Shown in pieces: positions 1 through 7,819 of a stretch of 64,000 nucleotides of DNA (position 1 is the stretch's first letter; every line of letters begins with the position of its first letter). Made by a program: the position numbers and the translations under genes. The stretch is from Streptomyces sp. Mut1. GTDB lineage: Bacteria > Actinomycetota > Actinomycetes > Streptomycetales > Streptomycetaceae. The DNA lies in contig NZ_CP120997.1 of assembly GCF_030719295.1 (NCBI RefSeq), positions 4,723,501 through 4,787,500 of the forward strand. Direction: 5' to 3'. The notes beneath the pieces were generated by a model. That model ran no database searches. It was not told the DNA's origin and saw only the letters and a list, made by a program, of their open reading frames with translations.

Positions 1-1
1 C

Positions 2-715
2 AGCGACAAGCTGGCGCTGCGGGCCATGCGCGCCCGCCCGGTGAGCGAGTTCGAGGCGCCGCAGCTCTACCGCATCGTCCGCGAGCTCTCCACCTCCGCG
101 CGCCGGCCCATGCCCCGGCTCTACATCTCCCCGACCCAGGCACCCAACGCCTTCGCGACCGGCCGCAACCCGCGCAACGCCGCGGTCTGCTGCACCGAGG
201 GCATCCTCCAGCTCCTGGACGAGCGGGAGCTGCGCGGCGTCCTGGGACACGAGCTCAGCCATGTCCACAACCGCGACATCCTCATCTCGTCCGTCGCCGG
301 CGCGCTCGCCTCCGTCGTGATGTTCCTGGTCAACTTCGCCTGGCTGGTTCCGGTCGGCCGGTCCAACGACGACGAGGGCCCCGGCATCCTCGGCATGCTG
401 CTGATCATGATCCTGGGCCCGCTCGCAGCCTCCGTGATCCAACTGGCCGTCAGCCGCTCCCGGGAGTACGAGGCGGACGCCTCGGGCGCCCGGCTCACCG
501 GCGACCCGCTGGCCCTGGCCGACGCCCTGCGGAAGCTGGAGACCGGCACCCAGCAGCTCCCGCTGCCCCCGGAGCCGCGGATCGAGACCGCGAGCCACAT
601 GATGATCGCGAACCCGTTCCGCGCCGGGCAGGGCATGTCCAAGATGTTCTCGACCCATCCGCCGATGGCGGAGCGCATCGCCCGACTCGAACAAATGGCA
701 GGTCCTCGCCCGTGA
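2..715 (+). CDS. htpX: HtpX-type M48 metalloprotease, 5' truncated by window edge
   Basis: Membrane-bound zinc protease of the HtpX family, which degrades misfolded membrane proteins. The reading frame is already open at base 2 (SDKLALRAM before the first ATG at 26), so the N-terminus lies outside the window. The zinc-binding HELSH motif is at 248-262, two hydrophobic segments follow (about 285-350 and 385-450), and the third metal ligand probably lies in the SREYEAD stretch near 460-480. The 237 visible residues compare with about 290 for the family, so roughly 50 are missing. The stop overlaps the next start (GTGA), suggesting coupled translation with the YccF gene. Confidence 0.93.
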   Translation, partial: SDKLALRAMRARPVSEFEAPQLYRIVRELSTSARRPMPRLYISPTQAPNAFATGRNPRNAAVCCTEGILQLLDERELRGVLGHELSHVHNRDILISSVAGALASVVMFLVNFAWLVPVGRSNDDEGPGILGMLLIMILGPLAASVIQLAVSRSREYEADASGARLTGDPLALADALRKLETGTQQLPLPPEPRIETASHMMIANPFRAGQGMSKMFSTHPPMAERIARLEQMAGPRP

Positions 716-1104
716 AAACCATTCTGAACGTCATCTGGCTGATCCTGTGCGGCTTCTGGATGTTCCTCGGCTATCTGCTCGCGGGACTCCTGCTCTGCGT
801 CACGATCATCGGCATCCCGTTCGGTCTGGCCGCCTTCCGGATCGGCGTCTACGCCCTGTGGCCCTTCGGCTACCGGGTCGTCGACCGCCGGGACGCGGGC
901 GGCCCGTCCTGCGTCGGCAACGTCCTCTGGCTGATTCTCGCCGGCTGGTGGCTGGCGCTCGGCCACATCACCACCGGCATCGCCCTGTGCATCACGATCA
1001 TCGGCATCCCCCTGGGCATCGCCAACTTCAAGCTGATCCCGGTGTCCCTGATGCCCTTCGGCAAGGAGATCGTCAGGACCGACGAACAGTTCGCGGGCTG
1101 GTAG
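712..1104 (+). CDS. YccF domain-containing inner membrane protein
   Basis: Protein of 130 residues with the duplicated YccF (DUF307) unit: the motif ITIIGIP followed by G-x-A occurs twice, near residues 23-31 and 92-100, each preceded by a hydrophobic segment. Known members are integral membrane proteins of unknown function. The GTG start at 712 overlaps the htpX stop by four bases, so the two are probably coupled. There is no recognisable catalytic motif. The assignment to the family is firm; the role is unknown. Confidence 0.9.
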   Translation: MKTILNVIWLILCGFWMFLGYLLAGLLLCVTIIGIPFGLAAFRIGVYALWPFGYRVVDRRDAGGPSCVGNVLWLILAGWWLALGHITTGIALCITIIGIPLGIANFKLIPVSLMPFGKEIVRTDEQFAGW

Positions 1105-1157
1105 ACGCGACAACGCCGAGGGCCGTGCCGTGCAACCACCCGCCCGTCGCGGGCGTC

Positions 1158-1188
1158 TTGGATTCCAAGACCGAGTGACGGGTAGGTT
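1158..1188 (+). promoter_or_regulatory. Probable promoter for a leaderless GlsB-type gene
   Basis: A TAGGTT box at 1183-1188 fits the TAnnnT -10 consensus and ends 7 bases before the ATG at 1196; TTGGAT at 1158-1163 could be the -35 with a long 19-base spacer. No Shine-Dalgarno sequence precedes the ATG, so transcription may start at the initiation codon itself. Confidence 0.45.
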
Positions 1189-1195
1189 CGCACGC

Positions 1196-1468
1196 ATGAC
1201 CATTATCGGCTGGATCATTCTTGGGCTTGTCGCCGGCGTCATCGCCAAGGTTCTGCTGCCGGGGCGCGACCCCGGCGGCGTGTTGGGCACCACCCTCATC
1301 GGCGTCATCGGTGCCTTCCTCGGTGGCTGGATATCGTCGCGCTTCCTGGACCGCGAGATCACCAAGGACTTCTTCGACCCGGCGACCTGGATCGCGGCCA
1401 TCGGCGGCTCGCTGGTCCTGCTGATCGCCTACCGGCTGCTCTTCGGCAATTCCCGCGCCCGCCGCTGA
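1196..1468 (+). CDS. GlsB/YeaQ/YmgE family stress-response membrane protein
   Basis: Protein of 90 residues with a glycine-rich first transmembrane helix (GWIILGLVAGVIAKVLLPG), a second one (GTTLIGVIGAFLGGWI) and a third near the C-terminus, the layout of the transglycosylase-associated (GlsB/YeaQ) family. These are small integral membrane proteins linked to envelope stress; no enzymatic activity is established. I chose ATG 1196 over an upstream ATG at 1130 because the family normally begins at M-x-I-x-G-W-I-I-L and the extra 22 residues are of low-complexity charged type. It appears to be transcribed alone. Confidence 0.88.
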   Translation: MTIIGWIILGLVAGVIAKVLLPGRDPGGVLGTTLIGVIGAFLGGWISSRFLDREITKDFFDPATWIAAIGGSLVLLIAYRLLFGNSRARR

Positions 1469-1474
1469 CGCCTC

Positions 1475-2137
1475 CTACACCCGCCCCAACCCTGTCTCAC
1501 GCAACGTCACATTGAGCCGGCCACCGCTCATCCCCGTACCGGGAGGGGCGGTGCCCGGCCGGACCGACGGCACCCCGTGGAACGCGCGCCGCGAAGGCCC
1601 GCCGAAGACGAACAGGTCCCCGGACGCCAGCTCCACGTCCGTGTAAGGACGCCCCCGGCCCTCCGCATGGCCGAAGCGGAAGACGCACGTGTCGCCGATG
1701 CTGAACGACACCACCGGCGCCCCGGACCGCTCCTCGTTGTCCTGGTGCATGCCCATCCGGGCCGTGCCGTCGTAGAAGTTGACCAGCGCGGCGTCCGGCG
1801 CGTACGCCTCCGCGCCGTCCCCGGGCCCGTACGCCTCCGCCACCGCCTCCCGCCCCAGCTCCACGAGCCAGTCCGGAAACGGGGCGACCCGTGCGCCGTT
1901 CACATCGTCCGCCGTACGCGAGTAGCGGTACGGCTGCCAGTGCCAGCCCAGGCACACCGTCCGCACCGACATCACCCCACCGCCCGGCAACGCCGTGTGC
2001 CGCAGCGGAACGGGCCCCCGCGCCCACTCCCTGCACGCCGTCACCAACTGCCGCTGCCGCTGCGGCGAAAGCCAGTGGGGCACATGCACGGCCCCCGGCG
2101 CGACGACCGCACGCGGCCTGGGGAACAGCCCGTCCAT
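1475..2137 (-). CDS. alkB: AlkB-family 2-oxoglutarate/Fe(II)-dependent DNA repair dioxygenase
   Basis: Oxidative demethylase that removes alkyl groups such as 1-methyladenine and 3-methylcytosine from nucleic acids. Of the 220 residues, the NFYDG segment is followed by MGMHQDNEE, which carries the HxD iron ligands, then the distal His in RRAFHGVP, and the 2-oxoglutarate-binding RLNVTLRETG near the C-terminus. The start at 2137 overlaps the stop of the upstream ogt gene by one base (TGATG), so it is very likely translationally coupled to it; a longer frame to 2242 lies inside ogt and is rejected. Together the pair forms a two-gene alkylation repair unit. Confidence 0.93.
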   Translation of the reverse strand: MDGLFPRPRAVVAPGAVHVPHWLSPQRQRQLVTACREWARGPVPLRHTALPGGGVMSVRTVCLGWHWQPYRYSRTADDVNGARVAPFPDWLVELGREAVAEAYGPGDGAEAYAPDAALVNFYDGTARMGMHQDNEERSGAPVVSFSIGDTCVFRFGHAEGRGRPYTDVELASGDLFVFGGPSRRAFHGVPSVRPGTAPPGTGMSGGRLNVTLRETGLGRV

Positions 2138-2643
2138 CAGCGCGCGGCCAGGGCGCCTTCGAGCCCCAGAAGCCGTTCCTTGCGCTCCAGCCCGCCCGCG
2201 TAGCCGCGCAGCGCCCCGTCCGCGCCGATCACCCGGTGGCACGGCCGCACGACCAGCAGCGGATTGCGCCCGATCGCCGTGCCCACCGCCCGCACCCCGG
2301 CCCCGCTCGCGCCGACCCGCTCGGCGATCTGCCCGTACGACACCGTCCGCCCGTACGGGACGGCGTCCAGCGCGGCCCAGACCCGGCGCTGGAAATCCGT
2401 GCCCCGGCCCTCCGCGTACACCAGGTCGAAGCGCGTCCTGCGCCCCTCGAAGTACTCCCGCAGCTGGGCGGCGACCGGCGCGAACGCCGAAGGCGCGTAC
2501 ACCCAGCCGTCCTGGACCACCGCCGCGCCCTTCTGGCCGGGCACGGAGAGCGAGACGAGCGCGGTGCCCGCGGCCCCCGGGTCCTCTTCCCCGACCAGCA
2601 GCAGTTCACCCAGCGGGCTGTCGACCATCGCGTACATGGTCAT
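2137..2643 (-). CDS. ogt: Methylated-DNA--[protein]-cysteine S-methyltransferase
   Basis: Suicide enzyme that transfers the methyl group from O6-methylguanine to its own cysteine. The active-site PCHRVIG motif is present near residue 135 of 168, preceded by the helix-turn-helix region (GQIAERVG, RAVGTAIGRNP). ATG 2643 was chosen because a strong GGGAGG ribosome binding site sits just upstream; the frame extends to 2742 but that part is arginine-rich and unlike the family. It is first in the ogt-alkB pair and probably drives it from the gap before 2746. Confidence 0.94.
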   Translation of the reverse strand: MTMYAMVDSPLGELLLVGEEDPGAAGTALVSLSVPGQKGAAVVQDGWVYAPSAFAPVAAQLREYFEGRRTRFDLVYAEGRGTDFQRRVWAALDAVPYGRTVSYGQIAERVGASGAGVRAVGTAIGRNPLLVVRPCHRVIGADGALRGYAGGLERKERLLGLEGALAAR

Positions 2644-2745
2644 GACGCCTCCCTCTCCTCGTCCGTACGACCGGCCGGAACGCCGGCCGTCACGGACCAG
2701 TCTGCTGCGCCCGAACCGCCACGACCGGCGGTATTCGGACATGCA

Positions 2746-2780
2746 GTCCGGGCGCGGAACGAGAAGCTCCGCGCCCGGAC
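2746..2780. terminator. Hairpin between yajQ and ogt
   Basis: A 13-bp perfect stem (2746-2758 with 2768-2780) closes a 9-base loop between two minus-strand genes. It lies just downstream of the yajQ stop, so it probably terminates yajQ. No T-tract follows. Confidence 0.7.
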
Positions 2781-2789
2781 CGCGGCCGA

Positions 2790-3278
2790 CTACCGGTAGT
2801 TCGTGAACTGAACGTCGAACTCGAAGTCCTGGGCCTTCAGCAGCGCCTGCACGGCCTGCAGGTCGTCCCGGCTCTTCGAGGTGACCCGCAGCTCGTCGCC
2901 CTGGACCTGCGCCTTGACGCCCTTCGGGCCCTCGTCGCGGATGATCTTCGCGACCTTCTTGGCGTTCTCCTGGGAGATGCCCTCCTCGATCGACGCGAAG
3001 AGCTTGTACTCCTTGCCGGACAGCTGCGGCTCACCGGCGTCCAGCGACTTCAGCGAGATCCCCCGCTTGATCAGCTTGGACTGGAAGATGTCGAGGATCG
3101 CCTTGACCCGCTCCTCGCCGTTCGCCTGCATGAGGATCTTCTCGCCGGACCAGGCGATCGAGGCGTCCGTGCCCTTGAAGTCGTAGCGCTGTGAGATCTC
3201 CTTGGCGGCCTGGTTGAGGGCGTTGTCGACCTCCTGCCGCTCGACCTTCGAGACGATGTCGAAACTGGAGTCGGCCAT
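2790..3278 (-). CDS. YajQ family (cyclic di-GMP-binding) protein
   Basis: Protein of 162 residues beginning [20 protein letters not shown], the invariant opening of the YajQ/DUF520 family, and continuing with two ferredoxin-like folds. Some family members in Gram-negative bacteria bind nucleic acids or cyclic di-GMP; its role in Streptomyces is not known to me. ATG 3278 matches the family start; the frame runs on to 3410 but that extension is low-complexity. A GGAGCCAC stretch upstream of the ATG can serve as ribosome binding site. The gene is flanked by the hairpin at 2746 and by tRNA-Tyr, and seems monocistronic. Confidence 0.93.
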   Translation of the reverse strand: MADSSFDIVSKVERQEVDNALNQAAKEISQRYDFKGTDASIAWSGEKILMQANGEERVKAILDIFQSKLIKRGISLKSLDAGEPQLSGKEYKLFASIEEGISQENAKKVAKIIRDEGPKGVKAQVQGDELRVTSKSRDDLQAVQALLKAQDFEFDVQFTNYR

Positions 3279-3501
3279 GACGTGTGGCTCCTTGGATCGG
3301 GGGTGCTGGAAAGGATGTGCGTACGCGGCGGCCTCGGCACCTCCGGGATGCGCAGGCCCCTGCCGCCCGCCAAAGCCTAGCCACCCGCGCCCCCCGGGGC
3401 CGCTGGTCAATCCGGTGGCGTAGCACCCCCGGTCATCAGGTATCGTTTACGTCGTTGCCACGGAGCGCCGCCGCAAAGCGGGTCTCACGGCAGCAACCCT
3501 T

Positions 3502-3583
<82 letters not shown>

Positions 3584-3589
3584 CAAAGC

Positions 3590-3617
3590 AAGGCCCCTGT
3601 CTCCGGACGGGGGCCTT
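3590..3617 (+). terminator. tRNA-Tyr terminator hairpin
   Basis: Stem AAGGCCCC (3590-3597) pairs with GGGGCCTT (3610-3617), starting 6 bases after the tRNA and followed by a short pyrimidine run (CTCTGTTG). Confidence 0.75.
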
Positions 3618-3642
3618 CTCTGTTGTCCGGTGAGAGGAAGGC

Positions 3643-4098
3643 GTGCGCGTGGATTCCGTACTCGTCAGTGCCTGCCTGCGGGGCGTGCCCTGCCGTTACG
3701 ACGGCCGGAGTAAGGAAGCGGAGCCGGTGGCCGCCGCGATCGGCGACCGCATGCCCGTCGCCTTCTGCCCCGAGACCGCCGGCGGACTGCCCACGCCCCG
3801 CCGCCCCGCCGAGATCGTCGGCGGCGACGGGCACGATGTGCTGGACGGCCGGGCCCGCGTCCTGGACGACACCGGGCGTGATGTGACCGAGGCGTTCGTG
3901 GACGGCGCCCGGCGGGCGCTGGAGGCCGCGCGGCGGACCGGCTGCACCGAGGCGCTGCTCATGCCCCGCAGCCCTTCCTGCGGGCGGGGCACGACGTATG
4001 ACGGTACGTTCACCGGCGAGCTGCGGCCCGGCGACGGAGTCACCGCGGCCCTGCTGGAGCGGCACGGCGTCACCGTGCGCCCGGCGCCCCGCGGCTGA
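3643..4098 (+). CDS. DUF523 (YbbK-like) domain protein
   Basis: Protein of 151 residues covering a whole DUF523 domain: the N-terminal VSACLRGVPCRYDGR, the central FCPETAGGLPTPR and the C-terminal PRSPSCG-x-G-x-x-YDG motifs are all present. The conserved cysteines suggest a metal or Fe-S site, but no reaction is established for the family. The GTG at 3643 follows a GAGAGGAAGG ribosome binding site; a second in-frame GTG at 3649 is possible. It is directly downstream of the tRNA-Tyr terminator and stands alone. Confidence 0.88.
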   Translation: MRVDSVLVSACLRGVPCRYDGRSKEAEPVAAAIGDRMPVAFCPETAGGLPTPRRPAEIVGGDGHDVLDGRARVLDDTGRDVTEAFVDGARRALEAARRTGCTEALLMPRSPSCGRGTTYDGTFTGELRPGDGVTAALLERHGVTVRPAPRG

Positions 4099-4150
4099 AC
4101 GCGGCGGACCGGCCGCAGCGCGCCGCCCCGGCCGGTTTTGTGTGCCGGGG

Positions 4151-4807
4151 TCAGTTTCCGGCGATGTCCTTCACCGCGACCGTCAGCGGCACGTTCCCCG
4201 AGATCAGTTCGAGGGTCAGCCCCGCCGTCGCCGGGGTGTCCAGCAGCTCCAGGAGCGCCGCCGCCACGTCGTCGCGCGGCACCGGACCCCGGCCCGTCGA
4301 CGCGGCGAGCAGGACCTGCCCGGTGCCCGCGTCATTGGTCAGCATCCCGGGCCTGAGGATCGTCCAGTCGAGCCCGGACCTGGCCCGTACGTCCGCGTCC
4401 GCCGCGCCCTTGGCCCGCAGGTAGACGTCGAACACCTCGTTGCCGGGGTGGTCCGGGTCGGCGCCCATGGACGAGACCACGAGGTACCGCCGCACCCCCG
4501 CCCGCTCCGCCGCGTCCGCGAACAGGACGGCCGCGCCCCGGTCCACGGTGTCCTTGCGGGCCGTACCGCTGTTGGGGCCCGCGCCGGCCGCGAAGACCGC
4601 GGCGTCGGCGCCCCGCAGCACCTCGGCGGCCTCCTCCACCGTGGCCGATTCCAGATCCAGCACCACCGGCTCGGCACCCGCCGCCCTGAGGTCCTCGCTC
4701 TGTCCGGGATTGCGGATGATGCCGGCGGCCTCATCCCCGCGTGCAGCGAGCAGCCGCTCCAGCCGCAGCGCGATCTGACCATGTCCACCTGCGATGACAA
4801 TGCGCAT
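4151..4807 (-). CDS. NAD(P)H-binding atypical SDR protein (YhfK-like)
   Basis: Protein of 218 residues with a Rossmann fold. The N-terminal MRIVIAGGHGQIALRL is the glycine-rich dinucleotide-binding loop of atypical short-chain dehydrogenases; VVSSMGAD and the WTILRPGMLT segment near residue 155 are typical of the NmrA/YhfK group. There is no Y-x-x-x-K pair in the usual spacing, so it may bind NAD(P)H as a sensor or act on an unknown substrate. Upstream on the minus strand, TACCGT ends 7 bases before the ATG and no ribosome binding site is seen, so the message may be leaderless. Confidence 0.85.
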   Translation of the reverse strand: MRIVIAGGHGQIALRLERLLAARGDEAAGIIRNPGQSEDLRAAGAEPVVLDLESATVEEAAEVLRGADAAVFAAGAGPNSGTARKDTVDRGAAVLFADAAERAGVRRYLVVSSMGADPDHPGNEVFDVYLRAKGAADADVRARSGLDWTILRPGMLTNDAGTGQVLLAASTGRGPVPRDDVAAALLELLDTPATAGLTLELISGNVPLTVAVKDIAGN

Positions 4808-4841
4808 GGAACCGACGGTACGCCGGAGCGCGCCGCCCCGC

Positions 4842-6098
4842 TCACGGCCCGCCGGTCGATTCCGGCCGACCCTGGCGCGGCAGCCCGGGGCCGCCGCCCG
4901 CCTCCGAGTCGCAGTACTCGCGCACCGCGCTGGTCCGGGTCACGACCCGCCCCCGGTGCACCACGATCCGGCTGTACGCCAGCGACAGCGCCCCGGCGAG
5001 CCCTTCCCCGCGTACGGCGAGCAGCTCGGCGGGGAAGCCCGCCTCGACGCGGACCTCGGGCAGCCCCATCACGTGCCTGGCGTCGGCGGACACCGCCGCG
5101 TACGCGTCCTCGGGGCGCAGCCCGCTCTGCGAGGCCAGCAGGAAGGCGGCCTCCAGCGGGTCGCCGCGCCCCACCGGATTGGCCGGGTCGCGCAGCGCTC
5201 CGCTCCCCGCCGCGACCCGCACCCCGGCCTCGCGCAGCAGCCGTACGGGCGCGGTGCCCCGGCATTCCGCGCCGCAGCAGGCGCCCTGCGGGAGGCAGGT
5301 CACGGCCACCCCGGCGGCGGCCAGCTGGGCGGCGGCACGGGCGGCGGCCTCGCGGGGGAGGCGGGCGAGGCCGGCGCAGGGGCCGAGGGTGACCTGCTGG
5401 CGCAGGCCGCCCGCCATCGCGGCGAGCCGGGCCAGCCGCGCGGGATCGTCACCTTCCGTGTGCAGGTCGACGGGGCAGCCGTGCTCGGTGGCGATCTCCA
5501 GGACGGCTTCCGCGTAGCCCGTCGGGTCGGGGTCCAGGTCCGGGCAGCCGCCGACCGCTCCGGCGCCCATCTTCACCGCGTCGCGGAGCATGGCCAGGTT
5601 GTCCGCTCCGGCGACGCCCGTGAGCAGCCGGGGCACGGCGACCGGGGTCAGGTCGGCCAGGCCGCGCAGGGAGCGCCGGGCCTGGAGGACGGCTTCGAGC
5701 GCCGCCAGGCCCTGTATGTCGCCGATGCGTACGTGTGAGCGCAGGGCCGTCGCGCCGTGGCCGAGCTGGAGCAGCGCCGCCTCGGTGGCGCGCCGCTGGA
5801 TGGCGGCGGGGTGCGGGGAGGCGGGTCCGGAACCGTCGGCGGTGAGGGCGGTGTCGCTGTGGGCGTGCGGTTCGGCGGGCGCGGGGAGCAGCAGGTGGCC
5901 CCGCAGGTCCAGCCGTGCGCCGGGGGCGGTGAGGCTGCCGGCGGTGCCGACGGCCTCGATGCGGCCGCCGCAGACCCGTACGTCCACGACGCGGCCGTCG
6001 GTGAGACGGGCGCCGCAGAGCGTCAGCGCGGAACTCTCCGGGCTGCCGGTGGCGTCGGCCGCGTGGTCGTCGGGCCGCCGCGGCTGGCTGTCGGGCAT
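4842..6098 (-). CDS. Cytosine-deaminase-like amidohydrolase with missing metal ligands
   Basis: Protein of 418 residues of the amidohydrolase superfamily, closest in motif order to CodA-type deaminases. Present: the first-strand EPHAHSD (H78, H80), RSHVRIGD (near 121) and DLHTEGDD (H213, E215). In CodA the next ligand His lies in a V-T-x-SH segment; here it reads VTLGPCAGL. The catalytic Asp in the G-[HS]-D segment before DPW-x-P-x-G is replaced by Gly (GSGALRDPANPVG, G300). Activity is therefore doubtful, and it may have a binding or regulatory role. An AGGAG ribosome binding site supports ATG 6098. The C-terminal 25 residues are unstructured. Confidence 0.8.
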   Translation of the reverse strand: MPDSQPRRPDDHAADATGSPESSALTLCGARLTDGRVVDVRVCGGRIEAVGTAGSLTAPGARLDLRGHLLLPAPAEPHAHSDTALTADGSGPASPHPAAIQRRATEAALLQLGHGATALRSHVRIGDIQGLAALEAVLQARRSLRGLADLTPVAVPRLLTGVAGADNLAMLRDAVKMGAGAVGGCPDLDPDPTGYAEAVLEIATEHGCPVDLHTEGDDPARLARLAAMAGGLRQQVTLGPCAGLARLPREAAARAAAQLAAAGVAVTCLPQGACCGAECRGTAPVRLLREAGVRVAAGSGALRDPANPVGRGDPLEAAFLLASQSGLRPEDAYAAVSADARHVMGLPEVRVEAGFPAELLAVRGEGLAGALSLAYSRIVVHRGRVVTRTSAVREYCDSEAGGGPGLPRQGRPESTGGP

Positions 6099-6271
6099 CG
6101 TGCTCCTGGGAAGGGGTCAAGATCACGCAGAGTGAGTAGAGCCTAGGGGCGGGCCCGGTCCGGTTCGAGCAGGAGCGCAATAGTCGTACTGGTACGGCCT
6201 TGCTGATCAGCGGTGTGCGAGTGGCCGGAGCGGGGTACGGGACGGGGTCGGGCGGGGGCCGCGAAACGGAT

Positions 6272-6301
6272 TTGGGCGATCGGCGACCGAGCGTGTAATG
6301 T
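6272..6301 (+). promoter_or_regulatory. Promoter for tRNA-Thr/tRNA-Met
   Basis: TTGGGC (6272-6277) and TAATGT (6296-6301) are separated by 18 bases; the predicted start is around 6308, just before the tRNA at 6313. Confidence 0.65.
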
Positions 6302-6312
6302 CTTCATCGCTC

Positions 6313-6385
6313 GCCCCAATAGCTCAGTCGGTAGAGCGTCTCCATGGTAAGGAGAAGGTCTGCGGTTCGATTCCGCATTGGGGCT
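6313..6385 (+). tRNA. tRNA-Thr (GGT)
   Basis: A 73-nt class I tRNA. GCCCCAA (6313-6319) pairs with TTGGGGC (6378-6384); the anticodon stem TCTCC/GGAGA encloses ATGGTAA, giving anticodon GGT at 6346-6348. The T arm GCGGTTCGATTCCGC is intact. CCA is not encoded. Confidence 0.97.
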
Positions 6386-6400
6386 CTGGTGATCGGGAAA

Positions 6401-6416
6401 CCCCGCTTCGGCGGGG
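6401..6416 (+). other. UUCG-loop hairpin between two tRNAs
   Basis: CCCCGC-TTCG-GCGGGG forms a very stable hairpin in the 45-base spacer between tRNA-Thr and tRNA-Met. It could be a processing landmark or a partial terminator; no T-tract follows. Confidence 0.6.
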
Positions 6417-6430
6417 GGACTCGTCATCAA

Positions 6431-6503
6431 AGCGGTGTAGCTCAGTCGGTAGAGCAAGCGGCTCATAATCGCTGTGTCACCGGTTCAAGTCCGGTCACCG
6501 CTA
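6431..6503 (+). tRNA. tRNA-Met (CAT, elongator type)
   Basis: A 73-nt tRNA. AGCGGTG (6431-6437) pairs with CACCGCT (6496-6502); the anticodon stem encloses CTCATAA with anticodon CAT at 6464-6466. The acceptor stem starts with an A-T pair, not the C-A mismatch of initiator tRNA, and the anticodon stem lacks the three G-C pairs, so this is the elongator form. Since tRNA-Ile with lysidine also has CAT, Met is the likeliest but not the only identity. Confidence 0.9.
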
Positions 6504-6508
6504 CTAAC

Positions 6509-6553
6509 AGTAGCCGATTGTGGGGTCGGTCCTTCGATCGGCTACTCTTTTTT
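6509..6553 (+). terminator. Intrinsic terminator between tRNA-Met and rpmG
   Basis: AGTAGCCGAT (6509-6518) pairs perfectly with ATCGGCTACT (6537-6546), followed by a run of six T. This is a textbook factor-independent terminator, with a better T-tract than most others in the window. It lies 39 bases upstream of rpmG, so rpmG needs read-through or a promoter in the short remaining gap. Confidence 0.85.
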
Positions 6554-6591
6554 GCGTTCATCCGTCCATCGTCCGTCCAAGGAGCACTCAC

Positions 6592-6756
6592 GTGGCTGCC
6601 ACCGACGTCCGCCCGAAGATCACGCTGGCCTGCGTGGAGTGCAAGGAGCGGAACTACATCACCAAGAAGAACCGGCGTAACAACCCGGACCGTCTTGAGA
6701 TGAAGAAGCACTGCCCGCGCTGCAACTCGCACACCGCGCACCGCGAAACGCGCTGA
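6592..6756 (+). CDS. rpmG: 50S ribosomal protein L33 (zinc-binding form)
   Basis: L33 of 54 residues, a small protein of the large subunit. It has two CxxC pairs (CVEC and CPRC), so it is the zinc-binding C+ form rather than the zinc-independent paralogue that Streptomyces induce under zinc limitation. The GTG at 6592 follows AAGGAGCACTCAC, a good ribosome binding site; a longer frame from 6520 runs through the terminator and is rejected. rpmG next to a MaoC-type dehydratase pair is a conserved arrangement in actinobacteria. Confidence 0.96.
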
Positions 6757-6769
6757 ATCAGGCTCGTAC

Positions 6770-6800
6770 ACGAGGCCGTCCCCTCTGGGGGCGGCCTCGT
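6770..6800 (+). terminator. Terminator after rpmG
   Basis: ACGAGGCC-GTCCCC pairs with GGGGGC-GGCCTCGT (6770-6783 with 6787-6800) around a TCT loop, 13 bases after the rpmG stop. It separates rpmG from the dehydratase genes. Confidence 0.8.
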
Positions 6801-6875
6801 GTCGTTGTACAGGTGTGCCGTTGAATTGGGGCCGCAGGCCGGCCCAGTCGTCTTTCATCAGGAGGTTGCGAGCCC

Positions 6876-7328
6876 ATGGCGCTCGACCAGTCCTTCGTGG
6901 GGCGGACCTATCCGCCCACCGCGCCGTACGAGGTCGGACGGGAGAAGATCCGCGAGTTCGCCGAGGCCGTGGGCGACGCCCACCCCGCCTATGTCGACCC
7001 CGAGGCCGCCAAGGCGCTCGGCCACAGCGATGTGATCGCGCCGCCGACCTTCGTGTTCTCCATCACCTTCAAGGCCGCCGGCCAGGTCATCGAGGACCCG
7101 CAGCTGGGCCTGGACTACAGCCGGGTGGTGCACGGCGACCAGAAGTTCGTCTACACGCGCCCGGTGCGCGCGGGGGACCGGCTGACGGTCACCTCGACGA
7201 TCGAGGCCGTCAAGTCCATGGCGGGCAACGACATCCTGGACGTCCGGGGCGAGGTCCACGACGAGTCGGGTGAGCACGTCGTGACCGCGTGGACGAAGCT
7301 GGTGGCGCGCGCCGCCGAGGAGGCGTGA
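6876..7328 (+). CDS. MaoC-like dehydratase N-terminal subunit (HadA-like)
   Basis: Hot-dog-fold protein of 150 residues, of the UPF0336/HadA type. It begins MALDQSFVGRTYPPTAPYEV and has the GDAHPAYVD and HSDVIAPPTF segments, but lacks the D-x-NPIH catalytic motif found in its partner. In mycobacteria HadA pairs with HadB to dehydrate 3-hydroxyacyl-ACP in FAS-II, with HadA providing substrate contacts. The overlap with the next gene (TGATG) supports a heterodimer here too. An AGGAGG ribosome binding site lies upstream of ATG 6876. The exact substrate in this organism is inferred. Confidence 0.88.
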   Translation: MALDQSFVGRTYPPTAPYEVGREKIREFAEAVGDAHPAYVDPEAAKALGHSDVIAPPTFVFSITFKAAGQVIEDPQLGLDYSRVVHGDQKFVYTRPVRAGDRLTVTSTIEAVKSMAGNDILDVRGEVHDESGEHVVTAWTKLVARAAEEA

Positions 7329-7756
7329 TGACGGCGAAGGTGAGTTACGGGGCGGTCGAGGTCGGCACGGAGCTGCCGGCGCGGTCCTTCCCGGTGACCC
7401 GGGCGACGCTCGTGCAGTACGCGGGTGCCTCGGGCGACTTCAACCCGATCCACTGGAACGAGCGCTTCGCGCGCGAGGTCGGGCTGCCCGATGTGATCGC
7501 GCACGGCATGTTCACGATGGCCGAGGCGGTCCGGGTGGTCACGGACTGGGCCGGGGACCCGGGCTCGGTGGTCGAGTACGGCGTGCGGTTCACCAAGCCC
7601 GTCGTGGTGCCCGATGACGACAAGGGCGCGGTGATCGAGGTCAGCGGCAAGGTGGGCGCCCTGCTGGACGACCGGCGGGTGCGTGTCGACCTGACGGTCA
7701 TGAGTGACGGCAAGAAGGTTCTGGGCATGTCCCGGGCCGTGGTGCAGCTGAGCTGA
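7328..7756 (+). CDS. MaoC family (R)-specific dehydratase (HadB-like)
   Basis: Protein of 142 residues with the hydratase-2 catalytic motif: ASGDFNPIHWNERFA supplies the Asp and His dyad, followed by the glycine-rich IAHGMFTM loop. It is probably the catalytic partner of the gene upstream and dehydrates (R)-3-hydroxyacyl thioesters in fatty acid synthesis. The start at 7328 shares one base with the upstream stop, so translation is coupled; the longer frame from 7289 overlaps that gene more deeply and is rejected. A strong terminator follows at 7786. Confidence 0.9.
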   Translation: MTAKVSYGAVEVGTELPARSFPVTRATLVQYAGASGDFNPIHWNERFAREVGLPDVIAHGMFTMAEAVRVVTDWAGDPGSVVEYGVRFTKPVVVPDDDKGAVIEVSGKVGALLDDRRVRVDLTVMSDGKKVLGMSRAVVQLS

Positions 7757-7785
7757 GGCCTGCGCGGCGTAAGCGGCGCAGCGGT

Positions 7786-7819
7786 GTAAGGGGCACGGTC
7801 CATGGGCCGTGCCCCTTAC
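7786..7819 (+). terminator. Terminator after the dehydratase pair
   Basis: GTAAGGGGCACGG (7786-7798) pairs perfectly with CCGTGCCCCTTAC (7807-7819) around an 8-base loop. Confidence 0.8.
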
